DNA of 64,000 bases from DATAOG01 sp963757395 (GTDB lineage Bacteria; Pseudomonadota; Alphaproteobacteria; Geminicoccales; Geminicoccaceae), in NCBI GenBank assembly GCA_963757395.1, contig CAVWRK010000010.1:186001-250000 (forward strand), in the 5' to 3' direction. Every line of letters starts with the position of its first letter. Position 1 is the first letter of the stretch. This document shows positions 19,739 through 28,282 of this stretch, piece after piece. The translations under genes and the position numbers were made by a program. The notes below the pieces were generated by a model. It did no database searches and was not told where the DNA came from. It worked only from the letters and a program-made list of their open reading frames with translations.

Positions 19739-20775
19739 GCAGTGACCTCCCGACCTCCGGCAGCAGCGCCGCGGTCGCCCCCAGCGAGCCGATCGAGACC
19801 CCGACCATTGCGCGGTCGCGGGGCAAGGACCTGCTGATCCGCATCGCGACGGACCGGCAGCTGTTGCTGATCGTTCTCATCCTGACGCTGATCGCGCTGA
19901 TGACGATCCTCGAGCCGACCACCTTCACGCGCGGCCCGAACGCGGCCGTCGTCCTCCTGGACACCGCCCAGACCGGCATTCTGGCGTGCGGCATGATGGT
20001 CCTGTTGATCGCCGGCATGTTCGACCTCTCGATCGGCGGCATCCTCGGCTTCTCCGGCATCATGGCCGGTCTCGCCGCCAAATACATGGCCCTGCCTCCG
20101 GTCCTGGCGTTCCTGATCGGTTGCGCATGGGGCGTGCTGCTCGGCGCTGTCAACGGCGTCCTGGTCACCAAGTTCAAGATCAATGCCCTGATCGCCACCC
20201 TCGCGACGCTCTCGATCTACCGCGGCCTGCTCCAGCTCGTCTCCGGCGCCGGCGTCACCAACATCGGCCACGGCTACACGGTCTTCGGCCAGACGCAGAT
20301 CCTGGGCATCTACTCGCCGTTCTGGTTCATGGCCGTCATCGTCCTCTTGTTCGCGTTCCTGGTCGGCCGCACCCGGTACTTCCGTCAGGCCTACTACATC
20401 GGCGGCAACGCCAGGGCGGCGAAGCTGTCGGGCATCAACGTCGATCGGACCGTGTTCAGCTTCTTCGTGATCATGGGGCTGCTCGCCGGCCTCGCCGGCG
20501 CGTTGCTGGCGTCACGCCTGAACACCGCGGTGGTGCTCGCCGGGCAGGGCGTCGAGCTGAAGGTCATCACCGCGGTGGTGCTGGGTGGCGCCAGCCTGTC
20601 CGGCGGCGTCGGCACCATCTTCGGCGCCTTCCTGGGGGTGCTCCTGATGGCGCTGCTGCAGAACGCCATGATCATCGCCGGCATCAACCCCTTCTGGCAG
20701 CTGATCGTGGTCGGCGTGGTGCTGCTGATCAGCGTCGGGCTGGACCAGTTCGCGCGAGCGCGCGGCCGCGCCTGA
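19735..20775 (+). CDS. CUT2 sugar ABC transporter permease (RbsC type)
   Basis: A 346-residue multi-helix permease. After a polar N-terminus of about 35 residues, hydrophobic segments begin at LLLIVLILTLIALMTIL. The family landmarks GMMVLLIAGMFDLSIGGILG, NGVLVTKFKINALIATLAT and GQGVELKVITAVVLGGASLSG are all present. Its ATG overlaps the ATPase stop. It works with the ATPase at 18161 and the tandem binding protein at 20826, and probably imports a monosaccharide. Confidence 0.93.
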   Translation: MSSDLPTSGSSAAVAPSEPIETPTIARSRGKDLLIRIATDRQLLLIVLILTLIALMTILEPTTFTRGPNAAVVLLDTAQTGILACGMMVLLIAGMFDLSIGGILGFSGIMAGLAAKYMALPPVLAFLIGCAWGVLLGAVNGVLVTKFKINALIATLATLSIYRGLLQLVSGAGVTNIGHGYTVFGQTQILGIYSPFWFMAVIVLLFAFLVGRTRYFRQAYYIGGNARAAKLSGINVDRTVFSFFVIMGLLAGLAGALLASRLNTAVVLAGQGVELKVITAVVLGGASLSGGVGTIFGAFLGVLLMALLQNAMIIAGINPFWQLIVVGVVLLISVGLDQFARARGRA

Positions 20776-20825
20776 CGGCCGGGCATTCCATCGAAGAGCT
20801 GAGATAAGAGCAACGGGAGGAAATC

Positions 20826-22820
20826 ATGAGACCAACAGCACTCGCGCTGGTCGCGCTGATGGCGATCGCGATCGGCACACCGGCCCGCGGCCAGGCGCCC
20901 ACCGGGCTGGACGTGCCGATCGGCGACCCCAGCCGCAGCGACCAGGAATACGTCTGGATCAGCAACGCCTCGAACCTGCCGTTGTTCGTGGAGCGCGTTT
21001 ATCCGGGCCTCGAGTCGGCGCGCAAGGCGCTCAACGTCAAGGTGCGCATCTCCGGCCCGACCTCGGTCGATCTCGCCGCCTTCATCACGACCGTCGATGC
21101 CGAGTGCACCGCCAACCCGGCGGGTGTGATCGTCGTCGGCGGCTGGGACGACGCGCTCGCCTCCGAGGTCGACAAGTGCATCGACAAGCAGGTCCCGACG
21201 GTCGTTACCGACGGCGACCTGTCGATGTCCAAGCGCCTCACCTATCTCGGCACCAACTGGTACAACCTCGGCTACCAGCACGGTCAGTACCAGTGCCGCT
21301 ACCACGCCGAGGCCGGCCTCGACAAAGGCGAGATCGGCACGATCTCGTTCCTTGCCGCCAGCAACTTCATCCAGGCCCGCCAGGGCCTGCGCGACGCGCT
21401 CGCCGCGGAGTGCCCGGGCGTCGTCGTGGTCGCCGACGAGGAGTCCGGCACCAACGTCGAGCAGGTGGCGGCCAATACCGCGGCGATCATCCAGGGCCAC
21501 CCCGACCTCACCGGCATGGTGGGCTTCGACTCGGAGGCCGGCCCGGGCATCGTCCGCGCCGTCACCGAGTCCGGCCAGGCCGGCAAGATCATCATCACCT
21601 CGAACGAGGCCGGTCGTGACTTCCTCAACTCGATCAAGGACGGCACGGTCAAGATGATCAATATGGAGAAGTACGAGACGATGGACTTCTTCGCCGTCTT
21701 GTACCTCTATACCTTCCACAACGACATCATTCGCAACCTGGGCATGGATCACTGGCTGCAGAACCCGCTGCCGGCGATCGGCGATTCGGGCCTGATCTTC
21801 GTGACCGCGGACAATGTCGACACGATCCTCGCGGCGACCGATCCCAACTCGCCCAAGGCGGCGCCCACCGGGCTGGACGTGCCGATCGGCGACCCCAGCC
21901 GCAGCGACCAGGAGTACGTCTGGATCAGCAACGCCTCGAACCTGCCGTTGTTCGTGGAGCGCGTTTATCCGGGCCTCGAGTCGGCGCGCAAGGCGCTCAA
22001 CGTCAAGGTGCGCATCTCCGGCCCGACCTCGGTCGACCTCGCCGCCTTCATCACCACCGTCGACGCCGAGTGCACCGCCAACCCGGCGGGTGTGATCGTC
22101 GTCGGCGGCTGGGACGACGCGCTCGCCTCCGAGGTCGACAAGTGCATCGACAAGAAGGTCCCGACGATCGTCACCGACGGTGACCTGTCGATGTCCAAGC
22201 GGCTCACCTACCTCGGCACCAACTGGTACAACCTCGGCTACCAGCACGGCCAGTACCAGTGCCGCTACCACGCCGAGGCCGGGCTCGAGAAAGGCGAGAT
22301 CGGCACGATCTCCTTCCTCGCCGCCAGCAACTTCATCCAGGCCCGCCAGGGCCTGCGCGATGCGCTCGCCGCCGAGTGCCCGGGCGTCGTCGTGGTCGCC
22401 GACGAGGAGTCCGGCACCAACGTCGAGCAGGTGGCGGCCAATACCGCGGCGATCATCCAGGGGCACCCCGATCTCACCGGCATGGTGGGCTTCGACTCGG
22501 AGGCCGGCCCGGGCATCGTCCGCGCCGTCACCGAGTTCGGCCAGGCCGGCAAGATCATCATCACCTCGAACGAGGCCGGCCGTGACTTCCTCAACTCGAT
22601 CAAGGACGGCACGGTCAAGATGATCAACATGGAGAAATACGAGACCATGGACTTCTTCGGCGTCTCGTATCTGTACACCTTCCACAACGACATCATCCGC
22701 AATCTGAACATGGATCACTGGCTGCAGAACCCGCTGCCGGCGATCGGTGATTCGGGTCTGATCTTCGTGACCGCGGACAATGTCGACACGATCCTCGAGG
22801 CGACCAAAGGTGCCGAGTAG
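20826..22820 (+). CDS. Tandem (duplicated) CUT2-type sugar-binding protein, two fused domains
   Basis: A 664-residue secreted protein made of one signal peptide (about residues 1-23, ending RGQA) and two almost identical type I periplasmic-binding domains, from about residue 24 and residue 346 (period 322 residues). A normal family member has a single domain of about 310-330 residues. Reading the copies against each other shows eight amino-acid differences, including Q-to-K, S-to-F, A-to-G, L-to-S and G-to-N. The junction DPNSPKA is short, and only copy 1 has a signal. GGGAGG precedes ATG 20826. Each copy carries four cysteines (DAEC, DKC, YQC, AEC). It should bind the ligand of the 18161-20775 importer. 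Confidence 0.92.
   Translation: MRPTALALVALMAIAIGTPARGQAPTGLDVPIGDPSRSDQEYVWISNASNLPLFVERVYPGLESARKALNVKVRISGPTSVDLAAFITTVDAECTANPAGVIVVGGWDDALASEVDKCIDKQVPTVVTDGDLSMSKRLTYLGTNWYNLGYQHGQYQCRYHAEAGLDKGEIGTISFLAASNFIQARQGLRDALAAECPGVVVVADEESGTNVEQVAANTAAIIQGHPDLTGMVGFDSEAGPGIVRAVTESGQAGKIIITSNEAGRDFLNSIKDGTVKMINMEKYETMDFFAVLYLYTFHNDIIRNLGMDHWLQNPLPAIGDSGLIFVTADNVDTILAATDPNSPKAAPTGLDVPIGDPSRSDQEYVWISNASNLPLFVERVYPGLESARKALNVKVRISGPTSVDLAAFITTVDAECTANPAGVIVVGGWDDALASEVDKCIDKKVPTIVTDGDLSMSKRLTYLGTNWYNLGYQHGQYQCRYHAEAGLEKGEIGTISFLAASNFIQARQGLRDALAAECPGVVVVADEESGTNVEQVAANTAAIIQGHPDLTGMVGFDSEAGPGIVRAVTEFGQAGKIIITSNEAGRDFLNSIKDGTVKMINMEKYETMDFFGVSYLYTFHNDIIRNLNMDHWLQNPLPAIGDSGLIFVTADNVDTILEATKGAE
20895..22805 (+). 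repeat. Intragenic direct tandem repeat, two 945-nt units
   Basis: Unit 1 spans 20895-21839 and unit 2 spans 21861-22805, both beginning GCGCCCACCGGGCTGG. By eye I count about 35 mismatches over 945 nt, most of them synonymous third-position changes. The first 190 nt of the units differ at a single base. The scattered silent differences argue against a simple assembly duplication. Confidence 0.95.
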
Positions 22821-22831
22821 TGGAGGCGACC

Positions 22832-23791
22832 ATGACCCGAACCCTGACCCCGCCGGCGCCGGTCACGCTCGCGGATTTCGACGCGCTGTTCGAGTCCGTC
22901 AAGAACTGGGGGCGCTGGGGCCCCGATGACGAGCTCGGCACCCTCAACTACATCACGCCCGACAAGGTCGCGGCGGCGGCCGCGCTCGTGAGGAGCGGGC
23001 GCACCGTCTCGATGGCGATCCCGATCAACAAGACGGCCGGACCCGATAACCCGAATCCTGCCGTGCACCTGATGTCGCTGATGCACGACATCCCGATCAG
23101 TGCCAGCGGCCTGTCATTCGGCATGTGCTTCCTCGGCATGGCGAGCCACGGCGACTGCCACACCCACGTCGATGCGCTGAACCACGTCGCCTACAAGGGC
23201 CAGCTCTACAACGGCAAGTCCGCCGCGCTGCTGACCTCGCGCGGCTCGGACTGGGGCAGCATCGCGGCCTACGCGAACGGCATCGTCGGCCGCGGCGTCC
23301 TCCTGGACGCGGCGCGCCACCGCGGCGTCGACTGGCTCGAGCCCGGCGAGGCCGTCGGCCGCGCCGAGCTCGAGGCGATCGAGGCGGCCCAGGGCGTGCG
23401 GCTCGGCGAGGGCGATATCTTCGTCTTTCGCACCGGCCACCACGCAAGGCGTCTCGCGCTTGGCGCCTGGAACAACGAGTACCCGCCCGCTGGCGAGGGC
23501 AAGGCCGGGCTGCATGTCGACACCGTTCCCTGGATGCACGAGCGGAAGATCGCGGCCTTCCTCCCCGACGGCGATGGCGAGACCGTGCCGAGCAACGTCG
23601 AGGCCATGCCCTATCCGATCCACCCCTTGCAGCTCACGGCCATGGGCATGCTGATCTCGGACAGCCTGCAGCTCGAGGACCTGGCCAGGGCCTGCGAACA
23701 GGAAGGCCGCTTCGAGTTCATGGTCGTGGGGCTGCCGCTCCGGCTCCCCGGCGCCACCGGCTCGCCCTGGAACCCGATCGCCATGTTCTGA
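22832..23791 (+). CDS. Cyclase-family metal-dependent hydrolase (kynurenine formamidase-like fold)
   Basis: A 319-residue member of the cyclase family (PF04199-type). The metal-binding motif is HGDCHTHVDALNHV (H-x3-H-x-D-x3-H pattern), about residues 106-119. It begins with the family-typical WGRWGPDDELGTLNYI. The start is ATG 22832, preceded by GGAGG with 5-nt spacing. It lies 11 nt after the tandem binding-protein gene, in the same operon. Members hydrolyse amides or lactones. A lactone- or amide-opening step in sugar catabolism is possible but unproven. Confidence 0.85.
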   Translation: MTRTLTPPAPVTLADFDALFESVKNWGRWGPDDELGTLNYITPDKVAAAAALVRSGRTVSMAIPINKTAGPDNPNPAVHLMSLMHDIPISASGLSFGMCFLGMASHGDCHTHVDALNHVAYKGQLYNGKSAALLTSRGSDWGSIAAYANGIVGRGVLLDAARHRGVDWLEPGEAVGRAELEAIEAAQGVRLGEGDIFVFRTGHHARRLALGAWNNEYPPAGEGKAGLHVDTVPWMHERKIAAFLPDGDGETVPSNVEAMPYPIHPLQLTAMGMLISDSLQLEDLARACEQEGRFEFMVVGLPLRLPGATGSPWNPIAMF

Positions 23792-23819
23792 GTCGCACCG
23801 ACGCCAAGTGGAGAAAATC

Positions 23820-24587
23820 ATGGAACGGCGATTTGTGGGCAAGGTCGCCCTGGTCACGGGCGCCACCAACGGCATCGGGCGGGCGACCGCGGTGCGTCTT
23901 GCCGCCGAGGGCGCGCTCGTCGGCGTCAACCAGCGGCCGACCGGCGATCCCAGTGAGACCTTGCGCCTGATTAAGGAGGCAGGCGGCGAGGGCTTCCCCG
24001 TGGTCGCCGACATGCGCGACCCCGAGGCGGTCACGGCCATGGTACACGAGGTCGCAAGGCGCGGCGGGCGCCTCGACTACGTGGTCTCGAACGCCGCGAT
24101 CAACCCCTTCATGACCTGGGACGCCACCGCCATCGAGGACTTCGACCGCCTGTTCGAGACCAACGTGCGCGGCACCTGGGTGGTGTGCACCGAGGCGGCG
24201 AAGCAAATGGTCGCCGAGGGCCACGGCGGTGCCATCGTCATGGTGAGCTCGATCTCGGCGCACGTGGGCGCGCCCGAGCAGGTCGCCTACTGCGGCACCA
24301 AGGGCGCGATCAGCATGCTCGGCAAGGCGCTGGGTGCGGTGCTCGGCAAGCAGGGCATCCGCGTCAACGTCGTCGAGCCTGGTGCCGTCAAGACCAACAT
24401 GAGCGCGCCGATGTTCGACATGCCCGAGGTCATGAAATACTACCTCGAGCGGATCGCGCTGCAGCGGATCGCCGACCCGTCCGAGCTCGCCGCGACGATC
24501 GCCTTCCTGCTCTCGGACGACGCGAGCTACGTGACCTCGGCAACGCTGCTCGTGGATGCCGGCTTCATCGTCAACGCCGAGCTGTGA
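23820..24587 (+). CDS. SDR-family NAD(P)-dependent oxidoreductase
   Basis: A 255-residue classical short-chain dehydrogenase. It has the cofactor loop TGATNGIG near residue 14, SNAAINPF in place of NNAG, catalytic Ser in VSSISAH and catalytic Tyr/Lys in YCGTKGA. The C-terminal VDAGF matches the family DGG motif position. GGAG lies 6 nt upstream of ATG 23820. It is the last gene of the operon and probably oxidises the imported sugar or its product. It converges directly with the minus-strand gene at 24588. Confidence 0.9.
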   Translation: MERRFVGKVALVTGATNGIGRATAVRLAAEGALVGVNQRPTGDPSETLRLIKEAGGEGFPVVADMRDPEAVTAMVHEVARRGGRLDYVVSNAAINPFMTWDATAIEDFDRLFETNVRGTWVVCTEAAKQMVAEGHGGAIVMVSSISAHVGAPEQVAYCGTKGAISMLGKALGAVLGKQGIRVNVVEPGAVKTNMSAPMFDMPEVMKYYLERIALQRIADPSELAATIAFLLSDDASYVTSATLLVDAGFIVNAEL

Positions 24588-25190
24588 TCATTCGAGCAGC
24601 TTGGCCATGGCCTCCGTGGCGAGCGCGCGCTCGGGGGTCTGCACGAACAGCAGCGTGTCGCCGCGCACGATGACGTAGAGCGGTCCCTGGGTCAGCTGAC
24701 CCGGATCGCCGATCCGGGTGACCGCGCGTCCGGCGAGGGTCTCCTCGGCCCGAGTGAGCGGCGTCGTGCTGGAGGCCTGCACGGCGGTCTTGAAGCCCGG
24801 CAGCAGCAGCGCCGGGTCGGCGCCCTTGACGCGCCAGGCCCCGACCTCGGCCTCGAGGCCGCCCTGCGCATAGGCGCTGGCGAGCGAGAAGTCGGCCCGG
24901 GTCCTGCCGAGACTGGCGAGGAACGCATCGAAGGCCGCGCTCTCTGTCGCGAGGTCCGTGCCGGCCTGGCTCTCGATGATCAGCGCCACCCCGCCGAGCG
25001 TGGTCGGCAGCAACGCCTCGAGCTCCGGGTCGGCATGGCGACCGCCGGCGACCGCTGCCGCGGTCAGGTGGGCGGGACTGACGGCGAGGACCAGGGCGAC
25101 GAGCAGGATGCCAGCGATCGTGAGCCGGCGTGGGTCCGAGCCTCGGCTCCCGGGATCGACAGCCGCGGCCGTCTGGAGAAGGCCCTGCAT
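24588..25190 (-). CDS. Hypothetical secreted or membrane-anchored protein
   Basis: A 200-residue protein I do not recognise. About residues 23-48 form one hydrophobic segment (LTIAGILLVALVLAVSP), likely a signal anchor or uncleaved signal peptide. The rest is a soluble, alanine/leucine-rich domain with a predicted mix of helices and strands. GGGGAG upstream supports ATG 25190. It starts 15 nt after the stop of the SMP-30 gene, so the two are probably co-transcribed. Its stop directly abuts that of the convergent SDR gene. Confidence 0.7.
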   Translation of the reverse strand: MQGLLQTAAAVDPGSRGSDPRRLTIAGILLVALVLAVSPAHLTAAAVAGGRHADPELEALLPTTLGGVALIIESQAGTDLATESAAFDAFLASLGRTRADFSLASAYAQGGLEAEVGAWRVKGADPALLLPGFKTAVQASSTTPLTRAEETLAGRAVTRIGDPGQLTQGPLYVIVRGDTLLFVQTPERALATEAMAKLLE

Positions 25191-25205
25191 GACGGGCGTC
25201 TCCCC

Positions 25206-26099
25206 TCAGCCTGCGAACCGGTGCGAGGGCGTGCCGGCGACCCCCGGGTGCAGGGCGAGGAGTGCTCCCTCCTGCGGGTTCCGCCTGAGCTGCTCCTCGC
25301 TCAGCGTGAACCGTGCCGAGGTGACGTAGAGGGTCTTAAGGTCCGGGCCGCCGAAGCAGCAGGAGGTCGGGTTGGTGACCGGCAGCTCGATGAGCCTCTC
25401 GACCCGGCCGTCGGGCGCGAAGCGGACCAAGGCGCCGCCGGCAAAGCGCGCATTCCACAGATACCCTTCGACGTCGATCGCCGAGCCGTCGCAGAAGCCC
25501 GGCAGTTTTTCGTCGTTGAACACCCGCCGGTTGGCGAGCTGTCCGGTCTCGGGATCGCAGTCGAACGCAGAGATCACGTTGGCGAGCGTGTCGCCGAAGT
25601 AGAAGGTGCCGCCGTCGGCCGTCCAGGCAAGCGTATTGGAGAGGCCGACCCCGTCGAGCGCACGCGTGCTGCTGCCGTCGGCGCGCACGCAGTAGAGCGC
25701 GCCCGTGCTCGCCGTCATCGGCAACTCCGAGCCGTCGGGCCGCAGGTTGTTCTGCATCGTGCCGACCCAGAAGCGGCCTTTGGCATCGCATTTGCCCTCG
25801 TTGGCGCGATTGTCCGGCCGCTCGGGCTCGGGGCGACAGAGGCAGTCGAGCCGCCCGCCGTCGAGATCCATGACGTAGAGCCCGTCGCGCAGCGCCACCA
25901 GAGCGCCCGAGCCACGGCGCAACACCACGGCCGCCGGGAAATCCGGCATCGGCCAGCGCTTCGGCGCCTCGGTCCCGGGTCGCCAACGCAGGACGTCCTT
26001 GCCCGTGATGTCGACCCACCAGAGCGCGCCCTCGCCCACGTCCCAGAAGGGGCCCTCGGCGACGCCGCTGCGCGCCTCCAGAGCGATCTCGATCTGCAT
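25206..26099 (-). CDS. SMP-30/gluconolactonase/regucalcin family lactonase
   Basis: A 297-residue six-bladed beta-propeller protein. The N-terminal metal glutamate lies in AEGPFWD, followed by LWWVDI. The catalytic-region motifs RANEGKCDAKGRFWVGT and DGSAIDVEGYLWNA (conserved Asp) are clear. Such enzymes open aldono-lactones produced by sugar dehydrogenases. That fits its position between two sugar-uptake operons that carry SDR dehydrogenases. I chose ATG 26099 (MQIEIALEARSG), with GGGAGG about 11 nt upstream. It is divergent from the binding-protein gene at 26268. Confidence 0.9.
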   Translation of the reverse strand: MQIEIALEARSGVAEGPFWDVGEGALWWVDITGKDVLRWRPGTEAPKRWPMPDFPAAVVLRRGSGALVALRDGLYVMDLDGGRLDCLCRPEPERPDNRANEGKCDAKGRFWVGTMQNNLRPDGSELPMTASTGALYCVRADGSSTRALDGVGLSNTLAWTADGGTFYFGDTLANVISAFDCDPETGQLANRRVFNDEKLPGFCDGSAIDVEGYLWNARFAGGALVRFAPDGRVERLIELPVTNPTSCCFGGPDLKTLYVTSARFTLSEEQLRRNPQEGALLALHPGVAGTPSHRFAG

Positions 26100-26267
26100 C
26101 TCGCGAAGCCTCCCGTCCGTCTGCGGCCTCGTCTTATACCGGATCGGTGACGGCTTCACCCGCGCCGAGCGCGCCTTCGATCGGTCTCTTGCGCGCCCTG
26201 ATCTCTTCCGCCTATCGTCGGGCCATCGACGCCCTTGAACGGGCGCTCGCCAAATCGAGGGAGGCCG

Positions 26268-27236
26268 ATGATGCGCATGAGCTGGTTGCCCGCCGCGGCG
26301 GCGGTGGCCCTGCTGATTTCCGGTACCGCCACGGTCGGGGCGCAGGAGCGTTACACCTATCTCCACCACTCGACGCCGACCAACGTCTTCTGGCAGGCGG
26401 TGAAAAAAGGCATGGACGAGGCCTGCGACCAGATCCAGGCCGACTGCCAGATGGTGTTCCTGCAGCAGGACGGCAACTTTCAGGAGCAGCTCAACAACCT
26501 CGAGGCGGCGATCGCGCAGAAGCCCGACGGCATCATCATGACCTTCGCGGGCGGCGAGATCTTCGACGAGGCGATCGATCGCGCGATGGCCGCCGGCATC
26601 CCGGTGATCGCCTCGAACGTCGACCATCCGAAGCAGACGCATCGCCTGGCCTTCGTCGGCCAGGACCTCGAGCAGGCGGGCTACGACCTCGCCGCCGGGC
26701 TCGCCCCGCAGTTCCCCGAGGAAGGCCCGATCCATGTCCTGATCGGCATCTCCGGCCCCGGCCAGGTCTGGGCCGAGAGCCGGGGCGCCGGCATCGCCCG
26801 CTTCATGGACGACTACAAGAAGAAGAATCCCGGCCGCGAGATCACCTACGAGAAGATCGACAGCGGTCTCGACCTTTCGGTCACCGGCCAGCGCGTCGCC
26901 GCCTACGTCCAGACCAAGCCGACCACCGCCTATTTCGACGTCGGCTACTGGGCGGCCGGGGCCGCCGTCAGCCTGCGCGACCTCGGCAAGAAGCCCGGCG
27001 AGATCCTGCTCGCCTGCTTCGACCTGGTGCCGGTCGTGATGGACGAGATGAAATCCGGCTACATCCAGCTCACGATCGACCAGCAGCCGTTCCTGCAGGG
27101 CTACGTGCCGATCCACGAGCTGCACCTGATCAACAAGTACAAGCTCGGCGCCTATGACGTGAACACCGGCAAGGCGCTGGTCACGCCCGACCAGGTCGAC
27201 GACCTGATCAAGCTCTCCGCGCAAGGCGTGCGCTGA
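26268..27236 (+). CDS. CUT2-type sugar-binding protein
   Basis: A 322-residue periplasmic binding protein (type I, RbsB-like). The signal peptide MMRMSWLPAAAAVALL continues to about residue 24 (VGA-Q). The mature sequence has HHSTPTNVFWQAVKKGMDEA, then EAAIAQKPDGIIMTFA and ASNVDHPKQTHRLAFVGQD. GGGAGG lies 5 nt upstream of ATG 26268. It is the first of the CUT2 trio (26268, 27317, 28283) and of a twelve-gene co-directional run. A stem-loop separates it from the permease. The sugar is unknown. Confidence 0.92.
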   Translation: MMRMSWLPAAAAVALLISGTATVGAQERYTYLHHSTPTNVFWQAVKKGMDEACDQIQADCQMVFLQQDGNFQEQLNNLEAAIAQKPDGIIMTFAGGEIFDEAIDRAMAAGIPVIASNVDHPKQTHRLAFVGQDLEQAGYDLAAGLAPQFPEEGPIHVLIGISGPGQVWAESRGAGIARFMDDYKKKNPGREITYEKIDSGLDLSVTGQRVAAYVQTKPTTAYFDVGYWAAGAAVSLRDLGKKPGEILLACFDLVPVVMDEMKSGYIQLTIDQQPFLQGYVPIHELHLINKYKLGAYDVNTGKALVTPDQVDDLIKLSAQGVR

Positions 27237-27249
27237 CAGGCATCGGGCA

Positions 27250-27279
27250 GGGGCCGTCCCACCTTACGGGGCGGACCCC
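27250..27279 (+). promoter_or_regulatory. Stem-loop between binding-protein and permease genes
   Basis: GGGGCCGTCCC (27250-27260) pairs with GGGGCGGACCCC (27268-27279) around a 7-nt loop, with one bulged A and one G-U pair. It starts 13 nt after the binding-protein stop. No U-run follows, so message stabilisation or partial attenuation is more likely than termination. Confidence 0.65.
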
Positions 27280-27316
27280 GCTCGACCGTTGCCATTTTCC
27301 CGCCGGCGCCGGCCCC

Positions 27317-28279
27317 ATGCAGAAACTGACCAAGACCCTCCTGTCGCGGCCGGAGATCAGCGCGCTGGTCATGCTGCTGGTCGTGATGGCGGGCTTCGCG
27401 CTCTATGCGCCGCAGTTCGCGAGCAGCGGCAACACACGCGTGATCCTGTTCGCGGTGCCGGAGCTCGGCATCGTGGCGCTCGGCGTCGGCATTCTCATGA
27501 TCGCGGGCGAGTTCGATCTCTCGGTCGGCTCGGTCTTCGCCCTGGTGCCGATGGTGATCGTGGTCGTGATGGGCCGCCTCGGGCTCGATCCAGTGCCGGC
27601 AATCGCACTCGGTCTCGCGAGCGCGCTCGTGGTCGGCTACATCAACGGCTGGATCACACTCGCCTTCGGCATCCCGAGCTTCGTCACCACGCTCGGCATG
27701 CTCTTCATCATCCGCTCGCTCGCGACCGTGCTCTCGGGCGGCTTCCCGCCGCCGTTCCCCGCCTCGACGCCGACCGGGCTGTTCGTCGCCGACCTCGGCC
27801 TGTTCCGCAGCTCGATGCTGTGGTTCGCCGGGCTCATCCTGATCCTTGCGGTCATGCTGCAGGCGACCAACCTCGGCAACTGGATCTATGCGACCGGCGG
27901 CCAGCGCCAGGCGGCCGACGACATGGGCATCGACACCAGGCGCGTGAAGCTGTTCTGCTTCATGCTGTGTTCGCTGCTCGCGGGCTTCGCCGGCATGATC
28001 ACGACCTTCCGCCTGCATTCGGCGCTGCCCTCGCTCGGCGAAGGCCTCGAGCTGCAGGCGATCGCGGCCGCCGTGATCGGCGGCACGGCGCTGACCGGCG
28101 GCATCGGTTCGGTGGTCGGTTTCGTGATCGGCACGCTCCTGATCCGGGTCATCGACAACGGCCTGGTGATGGCGCGGATCGACGCCAACTGGTTCCGCTT
28201 CGCGATCGGCGCGCTCACGATCCTGGCCGTGATCCTGAACACGACGCTCCGGGCGCGCGCCCGAAAAATGAAGATCTAG
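27317..28279 (+). CDS. CUT2 sugar ABC transporter permease (RbsC/FrcC type)
   Basis: A 320-residue polytopic permease. Family landmarks are GVGILMIAGEFDLSVGSVFAL, NGWITLAFGIPSFVTTLGML and EGLELQAIAAAVIGGTALTGG, the last being the conserved segment before the final helices. The ATG at 27317 begins MQKLTKTLLSRPE. The ATPase gene follows after 3 nt, so they are translationally coupled. Confidence 0.93.
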   Translation: MQKLTKTLLSRPEISALVMLLVVMAGFALYAPQFASSGNTRVILFAVPELGIVALGVGILMIAGEFDLSVGSVFALVPMVIVVVMGRLGLDPVPAIALGLASALVVGYINGWITLAFGIPSFVTTLGMLFIIRSLATVLSGGFPPPFPASTPTGLFVADLGLFRSSMLWFAGLILILAVMLQATNLGNWIYATGGQRQAADDMGIDTRRVKLFCFMLCSLLAGFAGMITTFRLHSALPSLGEGLELQAIAAAVIGGTALTGGIGSVVGFVIGTLLIRVIDNGLVMARIDANWFRFAIGALTILAVILNTTLRARARKMKI

Positions 28280-28282
28280 ACC

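Noticed and set aside
20394..22718. Minus-strand open frame with an internal repeat opposite the tandem binding protein
   Set aside because: The repeat simply mirrors the duplicated gene on the plus strand. No domain or ribosome site supports translation.
20895..22805. Tandem repeat as an assembly duplication
   Set aside because: The units differ at scattered, mostly silent positions and keep one continuous reading frame, unlike an exact assembly copy. Read evidence would still be needed for certainty.
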